A DNA stretch of 64,000 nt from Hydrogenophilales bacterium (lineage in GTDB: Bacteria > Pseudomonadota > Gammaproteobacteria > Burkholderiales > Thiobacillaceae), in the NCBI GenBank assembly GCA_023258975.1, contig JAHFRD010000007.1, positions 90,058 through 154,057 on the forward strand, given 5' to 3'. Numbering within the stretch: the first letter of the stretch is position 1; each line of letters begins with the position of its first letter. This document shows, in pieces, positions 9,430 through 17,900 of this stretch. Made by a program: the position numbers and the translations under genes. The notes under the pieces were generated by a model. The model made no database searches. It was not told where the DNA came from and saw only the letters and a program-made list of their open reading frames with translations.

Positions 9430-10614
9430 TTAATCTCCAAGCTGCTTAAGAATATTTTCTGCTATTGCCTTTGCCATTAATGGTGGGACAGCATTACCTA
9501 TTTGGTTGTATTGGCAAAGATGCTTTTCTTCAAGCCGACCTTCGCGTTGCAATAGCTTGTGACTAACTACTGTGGGTTTGCCTTTGAATACATACCAATC
9601 AGGAAAAGACTGGATTCTTGCGCCTTCTCGTGCAGTGAAATTTCTGTTTTTGTATGGGTGTACAAAATTAGCGTAGAAAGAAGCTGGGACAGTGTGGCAC
9701 TGTCGATCTGCATGCATTCTGCGATTATTCTGGTCATACGTTTTGTCTGAAAATTCTGTGCTATTTCTCCTTAAAGGCCGCAAATGGTCTGGCACGTCGG
9801 AACTTGAATCACCACAACTCATGGATGCAAAACGCTCAACAAGACGCTTTGAGTGATTCATGGATTTGTGGTTAAAAATCTTAGTTGTGCTATTGCGAAG
9901 AAGGCGCTGATATTCGTTCTGTGGGGATTTAGTGTACTCAGCCTCTTCTGCCCCCTCCCTGGCCTCAATTTCTGGTAGGTCTGAGATGGCATCCCATAGT
10001 GTTGGGCATTTTTTAAGGCCAACCTCAAACAAGTCTGGGGTGCTCATTATGGAATGCGTTTTTTCAGGAAATGGATTTTTCAGTTTTTTCTGTGTGGCGA
10101 TTACTACAAGTCGTTTCCTGATTTGTGGAACGCCATAATCAGTGGCTTCAAGTGTGCGGTGCTCAACGTGATACCCAAGATTTTGCAACTCATTTTTAAT
10201 GATCTCAATCACGAGATCATTGCTTTCTGTTTTTGCTTTAACCAGATTTGGAACGTTTTCCATAATCATAACTCTGGGTTTTAGCAATCGGCCAACACGT
10301 ATAAATTCTTCAAAAAGCGAATTCTTTGGGTCTTTTGGATCGCCGCTATTTTTATTGCAGATGGAAAATCCTTGACAAGGCGGCCCACCAAGAACAATGT
10401 CAGGTTTGAATTTTCCAAAGGCACTCACAATTTGCTCATCGGTCATTGCTGTTATGTCGCCTTGCATGACCGTGGCTTTGGGATGATTGAATTTGAATGT
10501 TTCGCAAGCCCAGCTATCCATTTCAATAGCACCAACCACTTTGGCTCCTGCTAGTTCAAAACCTAAGCTAAACCCGCCAGCTCCTGCAAAGGTATCAAGT
10601 ACGGAATACTGCAT
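9430..10614 (-). CDS. DNA (cytosine-5-)-methyltransferase
   Basis: A 394-residue m5C methyltransferase with the family motifs in order: I DTFAGAGGFSLGF (about 7-19), IV GGPPCQGFS with catalytic Cys (about 77-85), VI ENVPNL (about 119), VIII near QIRKRLVVIA, and X QIGNAVPPLMA near the C-terminus. It would methylate the site cut by the adjacent nuclease and so protect host DNA. The two genes are separated by one base and should be translated together. GC content is much lower than in surrounding genes, as in the nuclease. The target-recognition region between motifs VIII and IX is about 90 residues and unrecognised. Confidence 0.95.
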   Translation of the reverse strand: MQYSVLDTFAGAGGFSLGFELAGAKVVGAIEMDSWACETFKFNHPKATVMQGDITAMTDEQIVSAFGKFKPDIVLGGPPCQGFSICNKNSGDPKDPKNSLFEEFIRVGRLLKPRVMIMENVPNLVKAKTESNDLVIEIIKNELQNLGYHVEHRTLEATDYGVPQIRKRLVVIATQKKLKNPFPEKTHSIMSTPDLFEVGLKKCPTLWDAISDLPEIEAREGAEEAEYTKSPQNEYQRLLRNSTTKIFNHKSMNHSKRLVERFASMSCGDSSSDVPDHLRPLRRNSTEFSDKTYDQNNRRMHADRQCHTVPASFYANFVHPYKNRNFTAREGARIQSFPDWYVFKGKPTVVSHKLLQREGRLEEKHLCQYNQIGNAVPPLMAKAIAENILKQLGD

Positions 10615-10647
10615 ATTTTCTATATCTCTTTTGAATTAGGTCAAACT

Positions 10648-11658
10648 TTATGGGCTACGGATTTTAAGGGCTAACAGCTTCTTGATGTTCTTTTCGCTGG
10701 TGTAGTGCGCGCCCAACTGGCGGCGGCGATCACGGGCGTCGAGTTCGATGATCTTCTGGAACATCGCGCCGAAGATGGCCGGGGAGATGGCCGCCCAGTT
10801 GATCGCGCAGCAGGCGAGGAGCTGTTTCCGCATCTCGCCGTTGAAGTCCGGAATGGGCAGGTTTTTCTCGAACAGCCGGCCGTTGACGTAGGGGAAGCGG
10901 GCGAAATCGTCATCCAGCGATTTTTGCCGTTCGGCCTCGCGGGTGTTGAGCACCTCGAACAATCTGGCAAGGGTTTGCCCGACATCCGCGCCATCTTCGC
11001 GGGTATGGCTTTCGATCAGATCGAGAAAGGCATCCTTGGGGTTGAAGATGCCGGTGTCGTCGGCGAAGAAACAGAACACCAGGCGAACCAGGAGCACTTC
11101 CAGCTTCTCGCCGGCGTAGCCGTCCCGCTTGAGGGCGTCGTGCAGGTCGCCCAGCACTCGCACTGCGCGCTCGTTGATGGGGTCTTCGTCGCGGATGCGC
11201 TGCGCCTGGTAGCCGGCGATGAAGCCGAACAACTCGATGCGCCTGGGCAGTTGCGCCAGGGTGAATTCCCATTGCCTGCCCGATTCCAGATCGGTGAGGC
11301 GAAACCGGGCGAAATCGGACACCACCACATAGCGCGGGATTTCACTGGCATCGAGGCCGGAAAAGTAGTCCAGCGCCTGCTCGAAGGCGGCGGCGAGATC
11401 GCGCCCCGCGCTCTTGTGTTCCGCCAGCAAGGTGCCGGGCCAGAACAGGTCGATGCGGCCCTGCGCGAGCTGGCCGCCATTCGGCAGCTTGGCGACCTGC
11501 TTCTCGAACACCGCGACCCGGCGCCGCTTGACGCCGAACACCTCGAAAAACTCGTTCCAGAAACTTTGCGCCTCGGCGCGCTCGCTGGCCTCGTTGGCCC
11601 ATTCCTGGGCGAACGTGGTGGCGCGGGCGCGAATTTCGTTGAGGTTGAGCGTGGGCAT
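10648..11658 (-). pseudogene. MmeI-like type IIG restriction-methylation enzyme, N-terminal remnant
   Basis: The 336 codons match the pattern of the N-terminal nuclease and helical region of MmeI-family enzymes: GRIDLFWPGTLLAEHKSAG with the D..E.K nuclease residues (about 66-84), ALDYFSGL, and the linker LGAHYTSEKNI that normally leads into the methyltransferase domain. Here translation ends 11 residues after that linker, in LALKIRSP, so the methyltransferase and target-recognition parts (another 500 or more residues) are absent. Composition is GC-rich like the chromosome and changes sharply at about 10670, where the AT-rich R-M pair begins. The simplest reading is that the R-M pair replaced the 3' part. 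A stand-alone fragment is unlikely to be a functional type IIG enzyme. Confidence 0.7.
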
Positions 11659-11868
11659 GGTGTCAGTACCTGTCGCGGCGGGTTCGCATTTCGACTGCTG
11701 CCTGATTCATGTTTCTTCCCGTATTGGTGTATGGGTATCTTGCCGTGGGAGCGAGTGGCGAGTGCCGCGATTCTCACGCATCGGCGGGGCGGTTGCCATT
11801 CGTAATGGTTCCGTCGGCCCCGCCGCTTTCGTGAAGGCCCCCGGTTCAGCGCGATGGCCGGGCAAGGG

Positions 11869-11953
11869 CTGTAGCGCCGGCGTCTCGCCGGCCCGTTCAC
11901 CCGGTCGGCACAACGGTTCGGCACAACGGTTCGGCATAACGCCGGCGCTACAG
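11869..11953. repeat. Dispersed GC-rich palindrome, copy 1, with internal 13-base tandem repeat
   Basis: CTGTAGCGCCGGCGT (11869-11883) pairs perfectly with its complement at 11939-11953. The loop contains TCGGCACAACGGT twice in tandem (11905-11917, 11918-11930) and a partial third copy. The same arm occurs near 33711, 46473 and 52116. It lies in the 315-base gap 11659-11973, in which no gene is seen, just downstream of the giant secreted-protein gene, where it may act as terminator or mRNA-stabilising hairpin. Confidence 0.75.
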
Positions 11954-11973
11954 GGTGGGAAGCGGGCCGCCCG

Positions 11974-14900
11974 TCATTTCCCGAACAAACCTTTCAGCCC
12001 TTTCCAGGTGTCCTTGATGGCGTCGACCTGTTCCAGCAGGCTTGCGGCTTCCGGCGGCAACGCGCTGTTCGCGGGGCGCGGCGGCTGGGCGGTGTAGCCG
12101 CGGCCGCCGTTGTCCGGTTCCGGCGCGGGGCCGACGCGGGTGATGACCCAGTTCCAGGTGCCGCCGCCGTCGAAGGTGCCGCGTACTTCGTTGCCGGATA
12201 GCGTACCGGTATAGTGCTGGCCGGGGCCGGGACGGAGGAAGCGCAGCGCGCGGCCGTCGAAGCTGATGTCGCGCAGATCTTCCCAGACCCGATGCGCGTC
12301 GAACCAGACGCGGCCCGAGAGGCGGCCGCCGGATTCGCTGAATTCCAGTTTGCCGGTGTAGCCGTTGGCGTTGATGCTCCAGGCGCCGGCCAGGCCGCCA
12401 GCTTTCGGGATGGCCTCGGAACCTACGCCGAGCGCCGCGATCTCGCGCGCGTCGAGCGCGCGGTCGTAGATCCGCACATCGTCGATGGCGCCGACGAAGT
12501 ATTCGCCATAGCCGGGGTTGCGGCCGAGATTGAGCTTATGGCCGCTGCCGCCGCTTTCGCCGCTCTTCTCGTACACGGCCGCGTCCACATGCAGGCGGGC
12601 CTTGCGCGCGGGCTGGTCCCAGACGCCGGCGACGAAGGTCCAGCGGCCCTTGTCCACCGGTTTGAACCCGAGCACGCCGCCGCTGCCGGTGAACAGCGAC
12701 CAGCCCGCGCCGCCGCCGCGATAGTCGATGCCGAGGGAGCGGTCGTAGCCGCCGTCGTCGTGCGACATGACTTGGCGGATCGGGTTGATTTCGTCGGCGC
12801 GCACCCAGGCGGTGAAGGTGAGGCGCGGGTAGATGGCGGGGTTGATGTCGATGGGCAGCTCGATGTACGAACGGCCGTCGAACTGCATGGCGCCGCCGAC
12901 GCGGCCGAAGCGGTCGGAGGTGGCTTTCACGCCTTGCGCCGTACCGTGGCGGTTGTTGCCGGAACCGTCGCGGGCGTCGCCATCCAGCGCGTAGGCTGCG
13001 ATCAGGCCGCCACCGGCCACCGCGCCGGCGGACGCCGCGCTCGCGGCCACCTGGATGGGTTGGCTACGCGCGACATCCTTGTAGCCGCCGGCCGGCCAGT
13101 TGAGGAACAGGCGGAATTCGTATGCGCCGGGGGTGGCGGGCGCCTTGAATTGCAGCGTGCCGCCGGCCTGGCCATTCAGGTAATGCCATTCGCCGTATTT
13201 CTCGTTGGGCAGGCCCGCCGAGTAGAGGCCGATCCAGTCCTTGGCGGCGGGTTTGTCGATGCCGCCGAAGCGCAGGCTGATGGCCTCGCCGGGGGCGTAG
13301 GCGGTTTTGTCCGGTGCCAGGCCGAGCACTCCGCTGTCGGCGATCACGGCCGCGCCGACCTTGAAGCTGACCGAGGCCACTTCCTTGCCGTTGCTGTCGG
13401 TGTCGTGCATGCGCAAATCCCAATCGCCGACGCCCGGCGCGGTGAAGGTCAGGGTGCCGGAAGCGCGTTTATTGAGGTACTGGTAGGCCACGTCGTGGCG
13501 ATCATTTTCGCTTTCGCTGCCGTGCGGGATGCGCGATGGAAGGATGCCGATCCAGGCATTGTCGGGCCAGGTGGCGAGGGCGGTGAAGCGCACCGTGATG
13601 GCTTCGCCCGGCTTGAAGAGCGCCCGCTCCAGGCTCAGGCGGGCGCCGTCCGAACCCGTGGATGCCGTGGCCTGGCTCGCCGCCTCTTTCAGGTTTGCCG
13701 ACCAGGAATAGTTCGTACTCGTGCCTTCCTGGGTAAAGCCGCCGCTGAAGCGGTCGCCCGAGAGGACGCCGGTGTAACGCTGGGTGGCGCCCGCGATGGG
13801 CCGGGTGAAGGTGAGGGCGCGGCCGTCGAAACGCACGTCGTTCAGTTCTTCCCAGCGGCCATGCAGGTCGTACCAGACCCGTCCGCTCAGGCGTTCGCCC
13901 GGTCCGCTGATCTCCAGTTTGCCGAGGTAACCGTTGCCATTGATGGCCCAGGTGCCGGCGATGTTTCGGACGGGTTTGGCGGCCTGTTCGCGCAGCATCT
14001 GTTTGGCGAAATCGACATTGCCCTTGAGCACTTTCTCGTTGGCCGGGTTGTGCTCGCGTCGCAGCGCCGTTTCGGAGTTATCCAGCATTGCCCGCCAGTC
14101 TTGCTCCTTGAACGTGCGGGTGTGCGTGGCTTCCACCTCGCGCATGAAGCGGTTGTATTCCGCCATGCCGGCGTTGAAGTCGTCCATGACCTTTTTCGAG
14201 AGCGGGTTGGCCATGCCGCCGCTCATCTCGTGTTGCAGATCCTGCATTTCCAGCAGGATTTTCTGCGCGCTCCACAGCTTCTTCTCGGCCATGCGGGCGT
14301 CGAATTCACGCGCGCGGGCTTCCACCTGGGGCCAGGCCTGGGCGAAGCGTCTGGCCTGGTTGAGTTTGCCCTCCGTGTCCTTGTCGCCGGGGGCGAGTTC
14401 GTGGGCGGCTTCCAGGTTGGGAACGGCGCGGGCGAAGTCGCGTTGGTGGACGTCGTTCCAGCCGGTTTTTTTCGCGGCGTCGGCGACTTCGGCGGCCACC
14501 GCGCGGGCGGCGGCGGGGTCGTGGCGCTGCGCCTGGCGGGCGGACTGGATGGCGCCGGGCAGATCGCCCTGGCGCAGTTGCGCGCGGGCCTGTTCGCCCA
14601 GGCGGGTGGCTTCGGCCTGATCGCGGTCGGCCTGGTTCTCGCGCACTTCCAGGGTCACGCTGGCGCTGCCGCTCTTGCCCTTGCTGTCGCGCACGGTGAC
14701 GCTGACCGCGAGGTTGCCGGGCTTGGCCGGGGTTACCGTCACGCGCGCGCCGCTGCCCTGTGCGCCTTGCCAGGTGTAGCGGTAGGGCGGCTTGCCGCCG
14801 CTGACTTCGACGCTGATTGCCACGCTCTGGCCGCGTTCCGGCGCGCGGTTGTCCGGGGTCAGGGTGGGGGTGGGTTCGGTGGGCGTCGGCGGGGCGGTGC

Positions 14901-17900
14901 TGACCTCGATCACGCTCAGGCTGACCTCGCCGCCGCCCAGAAGGGCGCCTTCGCCGTCGCGCGCTTCCACGCGGGCGGAGATGCCGCCGGCCGAGGAACG
15001 CGAGACCGTGGGTGTGCGCGAGATGGGGTTGGAGATCGAGGTGCCGTCGTTCACCGTCCATTCCCAGCGCACGCCATCCGGGGCGCCGCCTTGAATCTCT
15101 GCGCTCAGGGGAATCCGCTCGTGGGTGGTGTAGGAGCCTTTCGGCACCGGCACCAGGCCGCCTTTGTTGGCGTCCCACATCATCGGCCTGGTGCCGGGCT
15201 CCACGGCCCAGGCTTTCACCTGGTAGGCCTGACCGGTGTAGGTGGCGCTGATCTCGGCGATTTCGTCACCGTGATGCGGCACCCGCGCCAGGGCTTTCAG
15301 CACCACCGGCTTGGCGTCCTTGATACGGAAGCCGATCTCGCGGGCGTTGCTGGAAAGCTCCATGCGGTTGGAGGTGGGGGGATCGAACCATCTGAAGTCG
15401 ATCAGGTTGTCGGCGACGCCGGGCTGGCTGCTCACCTGGGCGCGGATGTCCTGGCCGATGCGGCCCTGGCCTTCCGGCGGGCTGAAGCGGATGCCGAATT
15501 TCGGCGCGATGACCTTGATCGTTTCCTGATCGCACTCGCCCACCGTATGGAAGGCGCCCTCGATCTGTTCCTGGATTTCGCACCACAGCTTGACCTCGCC
15601 CATGCGCTCGTAGGTGACCTTGGTCTTGCCGTCGCTACTGGTGGGCGGCTGGAAGGTGAGGGCGGGTTCGGACTGCCAGATGACCTGTTTGCCCTTGATC
15701 GCGGGCGGCGCGGAGGCGCCTTCCCGGTCGGGGTCGGGGACATATTCCACGTTGGGGTTGAATGCCTTTGCGGGCCTGTTTGCATCATCCCACTGCGGCG
15801 CGACCGAGACGGCCTTGCTCGGGTCGATCTTGATCGTGGCGCATTCGTCGAACGGATTGTGGCTGGTGTAGCCGCGTCCGGCGCAGGGGTCGGGCGCGGG
15901 GGAGGGCGGTTCGGCGCCGGGCAGGGAGAGGGTGGCCGTGCCGCCATAGAACACGGTGGGCAGGGTGCCCAGCAACTTCACCTTCGCGGCGCTGACATGC
16001 AGGGTGGCGCTGCCTTCGCCGGTCTGACCATCGGCGTCGCGGGCGGTGACCGTCACCGTCCATTCGCCGGCCCAACGCGGGGTGACGGCAACCCTGGCGC
16101 CGCTGCCACCGCTCGACCAGCTGAAGCTGTAGGGGGCCTTGCCGCCGCTGGCGCTGGCGGTGAGGGTGACGGGTTTTCCGAAGGGCAGGCTGGCGCCGGG
16201 CGCCGGCACGCTGACCTTGATGGCAGAGAGGTCGTTCGGGGTTTTCTTGCCGGCCGGCAGGTCGACATCGGCGCAACCCAGGGCGTATTTCAGGCGCGGC
16301 GTGACCGGCTTCGGGTACGGGAAGGGCAGCTTGTATTTCTCGGTGAGTTTTTCCACCGCCTCGAACCAGGCGCGCTGGGTGAAGTAACCGGCGCTATGCA
16401 GGGTTTGCACGGCATCCGGCAATTCCTGTTTCGCCACGCGGATGCGCTTCATCTCCTCCCAATGCTGATCCGGCCAGGTGCCGACACAGCTTTCCTCGAA
16501 CTTGCGGCCTTCCTTCTGACAACGTTCCGTGCGCTTTCTCGAATCCTCGCTGGCACTACTACCATTCCAGCAGCGTTCCTCGACTTCGCCACGCTTCAGT
16601 TCGACTTTGCGCATGAGCTTGTCCCAGACGCCGGAGTCGATGTTGTTGAGCGCGTCGAGATATTCCTTCCAGGCCAGCGCCCAGTCCAGGCGTTCTTTCC
16701 TGAGGGTTTGCAGGGCTTCGTTGAGCGCGTCGATGTTGGCCTGCCAGGCGACCACGTCCTTCATCTTGAGGTCGCTCTTCTTCTCGGCGTCGAGACGGTC
16801 GGCCAGGTGCTTCCAGTCGCGCGCCTTGAGGGCGGCGGCGATCTCGCCGGCGAGATTGCCGTCGGCTTTCTTGTCCGTCGCGGTGAGGCTGACGGTGAGT
16901 TTGGGCGCGGGGTTGAGATTGCGGCCGAGCAGCACTTCCTGGCTGGCGTCGCCATAGCCGGGCGCCTGGATGGCCAGGCGATAGCGGCCGGTCGGCACGC
17001 CGAACACGAGCAGGTTGCCGCTGGCTTTTCCGGCTCCGGGTTTGCCCAGCGCGTCGGTCGGTTTCAGGTCGCCGGAAGCACCATTGACCGGTTTCCCGGA
17101 GTCGAGCACGGTGACCGTGAGTTGCACCGGCGCCTGTTTCTCCAGCCAGGCCTTGTATTCGTCGAGGATGGCGTTGCGCGCCTTGCCGTGGTCGATGGCG
17201 CGATCCAGCAGCCAGGTTTTCTGGCGCGCGATGCCGGCGTCCTTGTACGGCTTCATCCAGAGTTCGCGCGGGAACAGGCGTTTCAGGTATTGGGCGTCCT
17301 CGTCGTCGAGGGCGACGTTGGGCAGGTATTCCTTCTTGATCGCGAGCAACGCTTCGTTGCCGGCGTTGACCGATGCGCCGACGTGTTTCACCCAGACATC
17401 GGCGGCGGCCTGGTCGGCATCCGCGCGGCCGGAGAGGAACAGATCGGTGGTGAGATAGCGGGTGGCGCCGTCCCTTTGCGCGGGGGCGGGCAGGGCGGCG
17501 AGCAGGTCGTCGCGCGATTTGACGATGCCCTTGTAGGTATCCAGGTACTTCTTCACCACCTGGGCGGCGCGTGTGGTTTCACTTTCCGTGGGCGCCTGCG
17601 CCAGCACGTTGCGCTTGGTTTCCCACAGCCAGTTCATCAGGGCTTTCAGGTTGTTGGTGTCCACCTCGGCGTCCAGGGCGCGCAGCATGGCATCCTCGAT
17701 TTCCAGGGCGGCGGCGGCCTTGCGCAATTCCAGGAACAGGTCCGGCAACATGCCGGCGCCCAGGGCCTGATCCGCCTGCTTGCGGTCTTCCAGGCGTTTA
17801 ATCAGGTTGGTGATGAAGCCCAGCTTCACTTCCTCCCAGCGCACCAGGCCTTTTTCACCCAGACGGTCCATCAGTTTCGGGCCGACGTTGGGGTGGTTCA

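Noticed and set aside
10648-10680. GGGCTAAC near 10669 as the second boundary (inverted copy of GTTAGCCC at 8552) of an integron cassette
   Set aside because: Only eight bases match, no hairpin lies beside it, and the sequence falls inside the MmeI-like reading frame; probably chance.
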